Below are positions 22,229-33,331 of a stretch of 64,000 nucleotides of DNA, in pieces (position 1 is the stretch's first letter; each line of letters opens with the position of its first letter). Made by a program: the position numbers and the translations under genes. The stretch is from Sepioteuthis lessoniana (Eukaryota; Mollusca; Cephalopoda; Myopsida; Loliginidae). Where the stretch lies: contig OY757921.1 of the NCBI GenBank assembly GCA_963585895.1, forward strand, positions 86,161,177-86,225,176. Direction: 5' to 3'. A model generated the notes under the pieces. That model was not told the DNA's origin. It did no database searches and saw only the letters and a program-made list of their open reading frames with translations.

Positions 22229-22325
22229 ACAATATTAATTCCTATACTTAAAAAAAATAAAAACATGTACATCGAATCAACATGTCCATTTCCTAAGGCG
22301 ATAACCATTACATCCTGAGCATGTC

Positions 22326-22362
<37 letters not shown>

Positions 22363-23365
22363 TTCTTTATGCGTGGTAAACAAGCTGTGGCAGAAGTATT
22401 AGGAAATCCAATAATATCTTGCTGCAACAGAGTGCTCCTTCTGTCCAACCCTGCGTAAACATTCAGATACATACGCACATATTCATACACACACAGAGAC
22501 ACGTACGTACGCGCACACAAAAACACACATAGATATATAGACTGATATAAATAATCCATCCCGTAATCTGAAAATACGCAAATCACACTGATATTATCTT
22601 TGACAAAAATCAATAATTTTTACCAATTTATGAAATAAATAAATGTTTGTGTTTACTATTACTAACTTTGGAGTGTAAAAGGAGAAATGTTATGACTCTT
22701 ATTTACTTTATGGAATCATTTAGGACAATTCTCATCTTTCAAGAACAACAATAACAGGTAAAGAATACAAATTAGATATTTATTTTGAGAAAAAAATAAA
22801 AGATAAAAAAATAAACGAAAAATGTTATCCATTTCCTTTTGCACAAAATCAGCAGGTGGTGAATGAGCGGCGTAATTGCTGACTATAGTCTTTACTCAAA
22901 TTTACTCCATATCGAGACCATCCAAACTACATCATTGTTCAGGCTGGCCAGAACACTGAGAGGGGTCTTGGAAACCCGAGGAAACTTGCTGTCGATCAGA
23001 GTCCAGTGAAAGAACCTCAGCTTAAGCTGGCATGAAATATGTGCAATCATCAATACCAGTTGCCCTCTGACCCAACGTACTTGTACAAGTTAGGGTTTCA
23101 TTTATGATTCAAATAGATCTCTTTGGAAATAACTGATAATGGGAATACTTAAATCCTTTTAACTGTGAAGAAAGAAAATTACCTCGCTTATTAGCTGTAG
23201 CGTCTGGAATTCGTGCCAGATTGGACATCAAGTAGATGATAGACTCGGGTGGGCGAAGCATCATTGACAAGCACTATATAGCGCAAGACCTTCGGGTCTG
23301 ATTCGAGCTAAGAGCTGGCATACGTGCTGGAAGATTACTATTGTTGACTCATATTGCACTTTGGT
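22229..23365. other. No gene recognised
   Basis: Contains (CA)n(TA)n at about 22325-22365 and a less AT-rich stretch at 22880-23370 with no match to any family here. ORFs are short. A GACCTTCGGGTCTGATTCGA segment near 23285 looks faintly tRNA-like but is not convincing. Confidence 0.45.
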
Positions 23366-23369
23366 CGGC

Positions 23370-23830
23370 TGGTTAATTTGGTTGTTTTGTTTTACGGTGT
23401 ATCAACCCTTTTCGTGTCGTCTAACGCTGAATTAAATTTCAAACAACTCAGTTTAGCATTTACATACAATTAGATATCAAAACAATTTAGTTAATTGTCA
23501 ATACAGTTCTATTTTTAAACAATTCAGTTTAGCACAAGTACACAGTTACAATGCCAAAAAACAGTTCTATTTCTAATAATTCAGTTTAGCATAAGTATAC
23601 AGTTTAGTTCTATTTAACCCATAGCTAGGACCCTATCAGTTGCTTCCACTCCAAGGAACTGGGAGTTCTGGCACTAAAAGGATACTCCACATTCCCTAAA
23701 GCTTCAGCATTACTGGAACCACACAATCAGAGTGTTTCGTGTTATATATCCAGGACTCTTAATTGGGGGGGGGGTCTAACGCCTCTGCAGAGAAGCAGTC
23801 GGTGTATTTTACAGTCTTAGCGGACTGGGC
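23370..23830 (-). repeat. Element R (minus)
   Basis: Reversed tail (TTTTGTTTTACGGTGTATCA), about three alpha units (23430-23605), then body (TTAACCCATAGCTAGGACCC, CTCCACATTCCCTAAAGC) and reversed head (TGCAGAGAAGCAGTCGGTGT). All zones are present but worn. Confidence 0.8.
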
Positions 23831-24285
23831 AAATTGTACTTAATGAGTGCATGTCCAGCAGGGTTACCTGGCTAACACTGTATCCAGTAAGCCTATGACC
23901 AACATAGTCCAGCAGAGCACTAGCCGAGACTCGTACCTGACCCCCCCCCTTTCCCTAAAATCCCCACAATAAAAAAGGTCTTTTTTTCAAATCCTGGTGG
24001 GAGGCATACATAAATATCTTTTAGCTGTGAATAAAGAAATGTTTTTTTGAATAATTAGTCGAACTCATATAAATCTGTATAAATGATCTACATCAAGAAT
24101 CGTTTGTTGATGGTGTAAATTCTTTCAAATTATTCATTTATTAGAAACCATATTATTATTGAAAAAATGCCATACTTCGGCATTTAATAAGCCCTAATGG
24201 AGGGGCTTGGAATACATTGATTGTAAGACCCCGTATCAAAATGGTGTCCTGAGTTGGATATTAAACTGTATCGAATGGTACGGTT
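23831..24285. other. No gene seen
   Basis: Holds a poly-C run near 23940 and AT-rich sequence. The reversed tRNA-like ATAGTCCAGCAGAGC segment is too weak to call. Confidence 0.35.
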
Positions 24286-24289
24286 TTAG

Positions 24290-24400
24290 TTTCAGATATT
24301 TAGACAGTGTAGAGTACCTTTTCATTGCCATTACTCTCAGCTCTACTGTGACCTGGAGAGGTAGTAGTACCTGATAGGATACTAAGCATGGGTGGACAAG
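24290..24400 (+). repeat. Element R body fragment
   Basis: TTCATTGCCATTACTCTCAG and GTAGTACCTGATAGGATACT are plus-strand R body. Head and repeats absent. Confidence 0.6.
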
Positions 24401-24445
24401 ATTTGTTTCAAAATTAGTCAATAGAAACAAAATAAATAGAAATTA

Positions 24446-24925
24446 TGGAAGTCTCCATAGCGTAATGGCTAACATGCTTAGCTTACAACGTCGAGGTAAA
24501 TAGGTTCGAACCCCAGTCCCGTTGTTTGTGTATTGGTTTAGTTCAGTTGTAGATGAGTTTTCATTTAAGTTGACTTTTAACCGAATCCTTGGGTTTTGTG
24601 GTTCAGTTGAATTCAAGTCAATTTTCGGTTAAATTGACTTTAAGTTATTTCTCGGATAGCTCCTTGGCTTTTTTTTGGGGGGGGGATATGGACTCTCTTA
24701 TCGGTTCACCCTCGGTATGGGTTCGATAGCATCACAACTGTTCTTCTACAACGATGGTTTTGGCATTAAATAACTCAGAAACTTTGATATGCCATAAAAC
24801 AAAGAAACCAAAACAAACCTTATTCCCCCTGACTATGGTCTAAATAGCACCACTACTCTCCTTCTACAACGATGGCTTCGGTATTAAATAAACCACAAAG
24901 TTTGATATGCCATAAAACAAAGTAA
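24446..24925 (+). repeat. SINE-B variant with duplicated tail
   Basis: A distinct tRNA-like head (CTCCATAGCGTAATGGCTAA, box-B-like TAGGTTCGAACCCC), a diverged centre, and the usual tail GGCATTAAATAACTCAGAAA...GATATGCCATAAAACAAAG. The core-plus-tail part is repeated at 24822-24920, about 100 bp later. Shows that different heads carry the same tail. Confidence 0.7.
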
Positions 24926-24929
24926 TAAC

Positions 24930-25284
24930 ACTGAAAAATATAAATGCCAACGAATAATGAAGCGATTCTGAAATCTTTAGGGCTAAAATAACTCTGGATT
25001 GAGTGACATAGCGTTACAATCAACCTATCAATTATTAACTCGAGTCTGCTGGTAAGATTTGAAAAACTGGTGAACAATGACATAATTGTGTTAACATTCT
25101 TAGTATCAAGAAAAGTCGCTCGAAGCATTGGTATAATTTACTACCCCTCTCGATTGATCAGTCTAGGCGAATAAAGTTCTCTATACGCTGCCTTCAGCAG
25201 AATTTGATAAAACTTAGACATAAGCTAATTCTATTGGTTTGAACAATATTACCATAGTTTGTTTATAAAGGAAAGCATATTAGT
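24930..25284. other. No gene seen
   Basis: AT-rich, unique-looking. The ORF on the minus strand at 24853-25128 overlaps the SINE-B tail and shows no domain. Confidence 0.4.
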
Positions 25285-25348
25285 GACGTCGGCATTAATC
25301 AACACTAGAGTTGCCATGCTTTAAAACCAACCAACCAACCAACCAACA
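25285..25348 (+). repeat. Shared SINE 3' tail, solo
   Basis: GGCATTAATCAACACTAGAG, GTTGCCATGCTTTAAAACC and a (CCAA)n run form a worn tail of the SINE-B/R type. Confidence 0.5.
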
Positions 25349-25459
25349 AATATATTTTTTTCAGGTTATTACACGTTTTTTTTATCCCTAGGAAAGTCTA
25401 TAATATTTCGAGGTTTTCATGGCGGCTGTAATTTAAACAAATAACCGCTGACATCAAAA

Positions 25460-26305
25460 CTTTAAAAGGTTTTGTTTTTTTTATTTTATAGTATATTAAC
25501 CATTGTTAGTTATTTAATGCCAAACCCAGTTAATACATACATATCAAATACATAAGATTTGTAAACACATTTTATTGATAACATTTTTAAACGAGCCAGA
25601 GATCATTTGGTTGCACACAGTTAAACGTTTCCAAGTATTTCTATGTATCACTAACAATTCATTAAACCATCAGTCATTTGTTTACAAACAGTTAAATGGT
25701 CAAACAGTTCTATTTCTAACAATTCAATTTAGCATGAGTCTACAAAGTTAAAAGGTTCCAAGTATTACTATGTATCACTAACAATTCAACTGAACATCAG
25801 TCATTTGTTTACAAACCGTTAAAGGATCAAACAGTTCTATTTCTAACAATTCAATTTAGCGAGTAACAAAGTTAATAAGTTCCAAGTATTGCTATGTATC
25901 ACTAACAATTTAATTGAACATCAGTCATTTGTTTACAAAACGTTAAATGATCAAACAGTTCTATTTCTAACAATTCAATTTAGCATGAGTCAAGAAAGTT
26001 AAAAGGTTCCAAGTATTGCTATGCATCACTAACAGTTCATTTGTTTGCACTCAGTTTAAATATTCAAATAGTTCTATTTAATCTATAGATAGGATCCTAC
26101 GTGGTCCTACCATTCCTGGTCAGAAAGAATCTTGAAGTAATGGCAGTAAAGGAGTATTCAACATTCCCCAAATCTCTAAGGCCTTTCATCCGATTATTTA
26201 ATTTTATTTTCAGAACACTCGTTGGGGTGGACTCACCCCTTCTGCAGAGATGCAATCAGCGTATTCTGCTGTCGTAGCAGACTGGGTCACGTTTTCTTTG
26301 GTTCC
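25460..26305 (-). repeat. Element R with higher-order alpha/beta repeats (minus)
   Basis: Reversed tail at 25480-25535, then three rounds of a ~120-bp unit (25600-26080) in which beta (CCAAGTATTGCTATGTATCA, CAGTCATTTGTTTACAAA) alternates with alpha (CAGTTCTATTTCTAACAATT). Body and head follow (CTATAGATAGGATCCTACGT, CATTCCCCAAATC, TCTGCAGAGATGCAATCAGC). Confidence 0.8.
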
Positions 26306-26474
26306 TAACGCCATTTTGAGTAAGAGGTTTTTTTTTTCTTTCTTATTATTTACCACAGAACAATTTGATCTTCAATAAGGATATTTTTTTAGATTAAATT
26401 ATCCGGATTAACTACAAATCTTTGATTATTATAGTATTAGTTAATTCACTATTTTTGGCTCTCTGAGAAAAACA

Positions 26475-26795
26475 CGAAGTGTGTTAGCATGAACCCTCTT
26501 ATCTGATTGGCTATGGGTTAAATAGTACCACTACAGTTCTCTTATGAGTATAGCTTTGAATATAGCATTGAATAATCCACAGAAGTTGGTAAGCCATTAA
26601 ACAAAAAAAAAAATAATCAGATATATTGTATTTATTGTTATTACGTGAATGAACTTCATTCACTTAAATGAATTTCTGATTGGGCTTGGGTTCTTTGTTG
26701 AATAGCGTACCAACCTCCGTGGGATATTCAATGCCAAATCCATCTTTGTTGTAAAGCAGTAGCGGAACTATTTAATTCATAGCTCGGGGGGGGGA
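26475..26795. repeat. Two SINE-B fragments in inverted orientation
   Basis: 26475-26612 is plus-strand core and tail (GGCTATGGGTTAAATAGTAC, GCATTGAATAATCCACAG). 26685-26795 is a minus-strand tail (ACCAACCTCCGTGGGATATT, CAATGCCAAATCCATC). Both lack heads. Confidence 0.65.
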
Positions 26796-26814
26796 CAAGA
26801 AACTACACACAAAT

Positions 26815-27935
26815 CCAAACAATATTTGTTGGTTGATTGGTTGGGTTTTATGGTATATTAACTTTTGTAGGTTATTAAACACCAAATTCATTTTTATGCA
26901 AATAAACAGTTCTATTTCAAACAATTCAGTCTAGCATGAATGCACAGTGTAATTGTCAAAACATTTCTATTTCAAACTATTCACTTTATTCAAACAGTTC
27001 TAATTCAGCTCATTCAGTTTAGTATAAGCACTTATTTCGTTAACCCACAGTTAAATATCGAAAAGAGTTCCATATATAAAAAATCAGTTTAGTGTAAGTA
27101 CAGTTTCAATGTCAAAACCATTTCTATTTCAAACAATTCAGTTTAGCATGAGAACGTAGTTTACATGTAAGTACAGTTTCGTAGTCAAAAACATTTTGTT
27201 GTATAGTCACATAATACATATGCATGTAGAAACATGTTCAATACAATAAAGACGAGCGGACATAGTTCTTTAGAAAAATATACCTCTCACTTTATTGAAA
27301 GGGTTGTATATGAGAGGGAGTTGGAGACCGAACAAAGACTGCAATATATTGACCCTCCCCACAACTCTTCTGACTATTACAGCCTTCTTTCCTGTTCTCC
27401 TAGGCTGCTCAACCGGAGGCCTGGTGGCCTAGCTCTCTGTTGAGAGCTGGTTCCCACAGCTAGAACTGGAACACCGACTTCAAGCTCTGAATTCCAACTG
27501 ATCTGAACTTCCTGTCGCCGGGGTTATATTATTGTTTTACGTCCACTCAATTCAACCCGACGACAGTCAAGGCCATCCCTTGATCTCCTGATATCTTCGA
27601 CCGGATGCACCTGTTATTTATACAGGTGCATTTCTTCTTTTGACAGCTTGGCCGAGTCGGCGGTCAATATGCAATAATTTCTCTTTCAAGCTATTCAGTT
27701 TAGTCAAACATTTCTAATTCAAAAAATTTAGTTTAGCATAAGTATGCAGTTTAGTTTTATTTAACCCATAGATAGGGTCCTATCAGGTGCTACCATTCCG
27801 AGTAAGAGTGAACCTGGGAGCAATGGCAATCAAGGGGTACTCCGCATTCCCCAAATCTCCAGCATCACTGGAACCTCACCATGAGATTTTTTAGTGTCAT
27901 ATCCAGGCCTCTCAGCGCAATAAACAGAGTTAGAA
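26815..27935 (-). repeat. Element R (minus), split by a solo LTR
   Basis: Reversed tail at 26820-26895 (GTTTTATGGTATATTAACTT), alpha units to 27196, then an LTR, then alpha units resume at 27676 (TTTCTCTTTCAAGCTATTCA). The body ends at GTGTCATATCCAGGCCTCTC. Confidence 0.8.
27197..27675 (+). mobile_element. Solo LTR, TGTTATAT family, inside R
   Basis: Begins TGTTGTATAGTCACATAATA and ends GCGGTCAATATGCAATA. It matches the LTRs at 39.5 and 51.1-51.9 kb (ACCTCTCACTTTATTG, GAGGGAGTTGGAGACCGAAC, CAATATATTGACCC). It cuts an alpha unit cleanly; flanks CATTT/AATTT agree at 4 of 5 bases. No internal coding region. Confidence 0.75.
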
Positions 27936-28600
27936 GTCAAAACAGTTTTATTTCAGATAATTCAGTTTAGCATATGTATACAGTTTGAATATCAAAGTAG
28001 TTCTATTTCAAACAATTCAATTTAGCATAAATACGCAGTTTGAATGCAAAAAACAGTAAAGTCAATAAACCACGGTTTAATTCTATTTAACCCATATATA
28101 GGACCTTATCAGGTGCTACCTGGGAGTGGACCTGGGAGTGATCCTATTTACCCAACCCCTCCGGTCGGGCAGGATATGACACAAGGTCAATTTTTTAAGC
28201 AGAGTTTAGCAGGTTTGAATTCAGAGTTGTCCTTCTCCTAGACTAGTTGCCTCACCAAGGCTGAAGAACCTAGTCTGCCCTACTATTTACCCATAGCTGG
28301 AGGGAGAATAATTGGATTCATACCTTTCCCAAGGGTATTAGTGCTATGTGAAATGCAATCAGTCTTGTCCAGGAATTGAACTCGGATCGCCGTGTCCATA
28401 TCCGGTGGCGATAACCATTACACCACGGGCACCTCCTGGGAGTAATGGTACTCCACATTCCCCAAAGTTCCAACATCACTGGAACCTTAACATCAGATTG
28501 TTTAGTGTCATATCAGGAAACTCATTGGGTGGGGTCATACCTTTGCTGAGAAGCAGTCGGTAAATTCAACAGCCCCAGCCGACTGGGAAAAACGATATTT
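27936..28600 (-). repeat. Element R (minus), carrying a SINE-A
   Basis: Alpha units at 27936-28040, then body (TTTAACCCATATATAGGACC). A SINE-A splits the body, which resumes at 28435 (CTCCACATTCCCCAAAGTTC) and reaches the reversed head (AACAGCCCCAGCCGACTGGG). Confidence 0.8.
28143..28434 (-). mobile_element. SINE-A inserted in R, 12-bp duplication
   Basis: Full minus-strand SINE-A, from TTTACCCAACCCCTCCGGTC to CGATAACCATTACACCACGG. CCTGGGAGTGAT (28131-28142) and CCTGGGAGTAAT (28435-28446) form an 11/12 target-site duplication. Confidence 0.88.
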
Positions 28601-28695
28601 GTGCAAAAGAGGACGTGATAGCGTGACTAAGGTTCGAACGTACTAACTACGATGTCCCAGTCAAACTGTTTAACCAATATACCATGGAGCCTCTT
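28570..28695 (-). repeat. SINE-B head fragment
   Basis: GGTTCGAACGTACTAACTAC and AACCAATATACCATGGAGCC are a reversed tRNA-like head. No body. Confidence 0.5.
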
Positions 28696-28699
28696 CGTC

Positions 28700-29250
28700 T
28701 TGCAGTTCTGGTTTGACATTTGTGATTTACTTTCAAAAATTCTCTTTTCTAATCGCGTTCTTTAATCCACCTTTTTTTTATTTCAATTTTCCAAAAAATC
28801 TCTAATTTTGTTTAATTTAAAGACGTAGGTACTTCATGAATCACTTTCATTGTCAGATCTGCACAGAACACAAATATCTCCTTCCCCAGGTTTTAAAACT
28901 TAATTTAACTTTCTAAGTATTTAATTTTATCTCTTCTTTGTTCTTGGTTTCCTAACGTATTCCCTCTTCTCTCGTTGCTGTTGTTGTTTTCTTTTTAGTC
29001 TTCCTTCGATTTTTTTTCTTTTTCATTCTTACTTTCTTCTCTTTTCTCTTTATTCATTCTGTCATCGAATCGATTGTTTTTTGTTTGTTTGCTTTTTTTT
29101 TCAGTGTAAATTACTTCATGATTTTGACGTGTTTCTTTCCATTCAGGTTCTCCTACGCGACAAGTTTTTTTTTTGTTTTTTTTACTGGCGTTCCTTTCTC
29201 GTTCTTCAATGCTTGGCATCTGTGAAACGTTGGGCGACAACAACTGTAAA
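28700..29250. other. No gene seen; T- and C-rich
   Basis: Pyrimidine-biased sequence with long T runs near 29090 and 29167. A minus-strand ORF here is Lys/Glu-rich because of that bias. Confidence 0.45.
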
Positions 29251-29252
29251 TG

Positions 29253-29522
29253 GAAGGCGGTTGTGGTGTAATGGAAATCATCTTAGGAAATGGACACGGT
29301 GACGTGAGTTCAAATCCCGCGCGAGGATGTTTGCATTCCACATATTGCTTTTAGCCCTGGGAAAAGTATGAATCCAACTATCCACCTTGTTGGGCAGACT
29401 GGGTTCTTTAGCCATGGTATGGTAACCGGTCTTGGAAAAAGACAACTCCGAATGCAAACCTTTTAAGCTCCCCATAAAAAAATTGACCTTATGTAACTCG
29501 CGCAGAGGGTTTGGTAAATACA
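29253..29522 (+). repeat. SINE-A, diverged
   Basis: TTGTGGTGTAATGGAAATCA head, GAGTTCAAATCCCGCGC box B, CCTGGGAAAAGTATGAATCC core, and GGGTTTGGTAAATAC end. More substitutions than the copies with clear target-site duplications, so probably older. Confidence 0.8.
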
Positions 29523-29559
29523 TAAAACGATATTGCAAAATTTTAAAGGTATTATAAAA

Positions 29560-29680
29560 AGGATATCACTCTGTCGGTAGTATTTTATCTTGAGTACCCC
29601 TTTATTGTCATTACTCCCAAGTCCACTGACCTGAAATAGGTAGTAATTGTTAGGATTCTATCTATGGAAATTTACTAAGC
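29560..29680 (+). repeat. Element R body fragment
   Basis: GAGTACCCCTTTATTGTCAT, TCCCAAGTCCACTGACC and GGATTCTATCTATGG are plus-strand R body. Confidence 0.6.
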
Positions 29681-30140
29681 TTTTTGCTTAGATGTGGCAT
29701 AAGGCCATATGAAAGGGGCAAAATTACGCATTAAAAAGATACTGAGAAAAAATACTTATATATATATAGGTATAATGAACCCGATTACCTTACCTCTAGA
29801 CATAAAATAACCCTAGACAGATTGAAATATGGTTAAAATTATTCAATCGATCTATTAATCGATCGATCAATCAATCATTGATACTGTCACGAAAAAAAAG
29901 GGGGACAAATATTTAAACTTACGCCCCCCCTGCATTAACCCCCAAATCAAAAGCATTGAATTTCTGGTTCCTGAATTACTTTTAAGGTTTATTTTGGTTT
30001 GGTGAAGTCTTTTTGTTTAGTGACACTTCAAAACCTTATGGATTATTTTATTCTGATATTTCATTCATTTGTAAATGTTTCAATGCAACTAGTATAATTT
30101 CAATATTCCATTACACTTTTTCGTTTGTAACTATACGTTT
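29681..30140. other. No gene seen
   Basis: AT-rich with a TCGATCGATCAATCAATC-type tetranucleotide run near 29855. Nothing recognised. Confidence 0.4.
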
Positions 30141-30144
30141 TCTT

Positions 30145-30638
30145 GCCCGTTCAGCTGGGGCTGTAGAATACACCGACTGCTTTTCTGCAGAGGGGTAAGA
30201 CTCTGCCTATGAGGTTCCTGGATATGACACTGAACAATCTCATTGTAAGTTTCCAGGAATGCTGGAGCTTTGGAGAATCTGAAGTACACCTTCATTGCCA
30301 TCGCTCACAAGTCCACACTAGCCCGGAGTAGTAGCACCTGATAAGGTCCTATCTATAGGTCAGATAAAACTAAACTGTATACTTATGCTAAACTGAATTG
30401 CTTGAAATAGTACTGTTTTGAATTTTAAACTGGGTACTTAAGCCAAACTTAAATGCTTGGAATAGAACTGTTTTGATGTTTCACTGCTTGAAAACAAAAA
30501 CAAAATAAAACAACAGCAAAAAACTATACTTATAATAAACTGAATTGTTTGAAATATAATTGTTTATATGTATAAAAATGGATTTGGCATAAAATAACCT
30601 ATAATGGTTGATATGCCATAAAACCAAACCAAACCGAA
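30145..30638 (+). mobile_element. Element R, complete copy
   Basis: The clearest plus-strand reference copy. Head TTCAGCTGGGGCTGTAGAAT (30152) with GACTGCTTTTCTGCAGAGGG; body TCCTGGATATGACACTGAAC, GGAATGCTGGAGCTTTGGAG, CACCTTCATTGCCATCGCTC, AGCACCTGATAAGGTCCTAT; about three alpha units (ACTTATGCTAAACTGAATTG); then AAATGGATTTGGCATAAAAT and the tail GGTTGATATGCCATAAAACC with (AAACC)n. No ORF, so non-autonomous. Confidence 0.85.
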
Positions 30639-30639
30639 C

Positions 30640-30847
30640 ATATGTTTTCACACTTTTTTATAGTTTCAAGTATTCGAAACTGATTCGAATTTATTCACTA
30701 TTGCATCTAGCATCGAATATTCCAATTTAATTTGAGTAATTTATACAAAATTTTACTGGGTTGCGTTATAGCGTGGACAACAGTATTTATCATAACCTTG
30801 TCCACGCTGCCGTCCGAAAATGAAAGTAATATTTTCCACGCACCAAG
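30640..30847. other. No gene seen
   Basis: AT-rich spacer between R copies. Confidence 0.35.
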
Positions 30848-31250
30848 CCTTTAAATGTTAGACAAAAAACGTCATTGATGTGAAAGTTAGTTTGTTTGTG
30901 TGTTTGTTTAGTTGATTGGATTTTATGGCATATCAACCTTTGCAGGTTATTTAACGCCAAATCCATTTTTTATGCAAATTATCTGTTCTATTGAAAACAA
31001 TTCAGTTTAGCATAAGTACACAGTTTAATTGTCAAAAACATTTCTATTTCAAACTATTCAGTTTATTCAAACAGTTCTAATTCAGCTAATTCAGTTTAGT
31101 ATAAGTACAGATTTTGTTTACACACAGTTAAATGTTAAAAACAGTTCTATATTAAACAATTCAGTTTAATGTATGTACAGTTTCAATGTCAACAACAGTT
31201 CCCTATCAAACAATTATGTTTAGTATAAGCTCGCAGTTTAAATATAAGAG
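30848..31250 (-). repeat. R tail plus alpha units, first of a tandem duplication
   Basis: Begins with a non-R flank (GACAAAAAACGTCATTGATG), then reversed tail (GATTTTATGGCATATCAACC) and about four alpha units. The same flank recurs at 31260, so about 400 bp is repeated in tandem. Confidence 0.75.
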
Positions 31251-32174
31251 CCTTTATTTGTAAGACAAAAAACGCCATTGATGTGGATGTTAGTTTGTTT
31301 GTTTGGTTGGATTTTATGGCATATTAACCTTTGCATGTTATTTAACGCCAAATCAATTTTTATATAGATTGTTAGTTCTATTTCTAACAATTAATTTTAG
31401 CATATGGACAGTTTCAATTTTAAAAACAGTTCTATTTGAAGCGGTTTAATTTAGCATAAGCACACAGATTAATTGTCAAAAACATTTCTATTTCAAGCTA
31501 TTCAGTTTAGTCAGTTCTAATTCAAACAATTAAGCTCCGCATAAGTATGCAGTTTAGTTCTATGTAACCCATAGATAGGGTCCTATCAGGTGCTTCCACT
31601 CCGGGTTAGAGTGGACTTATGAGTGATAGCAATGAAGGAGTACTCCGCATTCCCCAAAGCATGAACATCACTGGAACCTCACCATTAGATTGTTTAGTGT
31701 CATAATCAGCACACAGGTTGGGTTGAGTACTCTTCTGCAGTGGTGCATTTCGCGTATGGAGGTGCCCGTGGTGTAATTGTTATCGTTGTAGGAAATGGAC
31801 ACGGAGACACGAGTTCAAATCCAGGACGAGACTGATTGCATTTCACATAGCACTAAAACCCTTGGGAAAGGTATGAATCCAATTATTCTCCCTCCAGCTA
31901 TGGGTAAATAGTAGGTAAGACTGGGTTCTTCAGCCTTGGTGAGGCAACTAGTCTAGGAGAAGGAGAACTCTGAATTCAAACCTGTTAAACCCCGCTTAAA
32001 AATTGACCTTGTGTCATATCCTGCCCGACCGGAGGGGTTGGTAAGTATGGATATATATGAACCGATTGAGATAGATAGATAGATAATCCGAGTATGCAAA
32101 AATACGATAATACTTGACACGGTTACTGCTTGGAATTATTCCTGTTATAAACTCTATTCCAGCTAATGAATGCT

Positions 32175-32237
<63 letters not shown>

Positions 32238-32400
32238 TGTAGCGAACGGCCATGTTGTCGATGAATAAAGTGGAGAAGGAAACTCTGAATTCAAACCTGT
32301 TAAACTCCGCTTAAAATTTGACCTTGTGTCATATCCTGCGCGAGCGGAGGGGGTTGGTAAATATCGTTGGCGTATTCTACAGTCCCAGTCGACTGGGCAA
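31251..32400 (-). repeat. Element R (minus), second tandem copy, split by dimeric SINE-A
   Basis: Flank GACAAAAAACGCCATTGATG, reversed tail, three alpha units, body (TAACCCATAGATAGGGTCCT, CTCCGCATTCCCCAAAGC). The head is interrupted at 31759 by a 606-bp insertion and resumes at 32365 (CGTTGGCGTATTCTACAGTC). Confidence 0.8.
31759..32364 (+). mobile_element. SINE-A with extension and second 3' half
   Basis: Full SINE-A (to GGGGTTGGTAAGTATGG near 32047), then (GATA)n, AATCCGAGTATGCAAAAATA, (CT)n(TA)n, TTGTAGCGAACGGC, then a second copy of the SINE-A 3' half (from AGAAGGAAACTCTGAATTCA). The R head continues on both sides, so the whole block arrived as one insertion or grew after it. The extension matches 15.43-15.66 kb. 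Confidence 0.8.
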
Positions 32401-33331
32401 GGAAGTTAAGTTGGCATAAGGCATCAGAACAAAGTTCTCTTTTATAATATTGCTACATATTTCTACTGGTCTGTAAGATGCGTTTGATAAAAAGTTCCAC
32501 TACAGTATTCCAATAAAAGTCAGATTATTCTAACACGTGACCGCTATTGATGCACAAAGTGATAATAGAATTCATGACGACAGTAAACTGGCTTACGAAA
32601 TATGATGGCTATCAAGCGCTCCAGTGTAGGAACTTCTACTTTTTTTAACACTGTTCAAACTGTCATGTCTATCTGTATCGTTCTCGCTTCACCAGTGAGC
32701 GCCATCTTGTTTTTTAACACTATCTTGTCTGCAGCTTTTAGTTTTTTTTTTCTAGTTTTTTCTTTGTTTTTTTTTTTTTCATTTGATGATAATTATTTTA
32801 TCATAAACAGTAGTTGCGGTATTTTGTTTCATCACAACACTTCCGTCCAAAACATACACCGAAAAAAAAAAAAGAAAAGAACAAGAAAACTAAAATTGTT
32901 CAGAGTTTCTCGCTTTCAGAAAGAGAACAACGCGACTTTAGATTTGATTGCAAATCGCAAGAGAAATTTCCTCTCTTTCTTTCTGTCTGTGCATTTAGAT
33001 ATATCTGAGGAAGTGCAAATCTCCGAAATAATTGACGTATTACACAACCAGAAACATTTAAAAAAACAAAAAAAAGGAAAAGTAAACCAAATTTTGATTG
33101 ATCGACTGCAGAAATCTAACAAAAAATAAAGTCTTTTTACTCCTATTGACATTATCCTGACATACGCTCTCAAAACAGCATCATTGCCGCTTAAAAAAAG
33201 ACGACAACGACAGTTGATTTAAACTGACAGTTCTTGAAAAATAAAAATTCAAATATTTTTAGTTATAAACAAAGATAATTTGGTAAACGACCGTTTCAAA
33301 TTGAAAGATATGCATAAAAAGAATGCTACTA
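32401..33331. other. No gene supported
   Basis: Unique-looking AT-rich sequence with long T and A runs. A 175-residue ORF at 32602-33129 starts with ordinary residues but turns into runs of Phe and Lys coded by homopolymers. No domain recognised. Confidence 0.45.

Noticed and set aside
32602..33129. 175-codon ORF
   Set aside because: Phe and Lys runs derive from T and A homopolymers; no recognised motif, no splice or promoter evidence.
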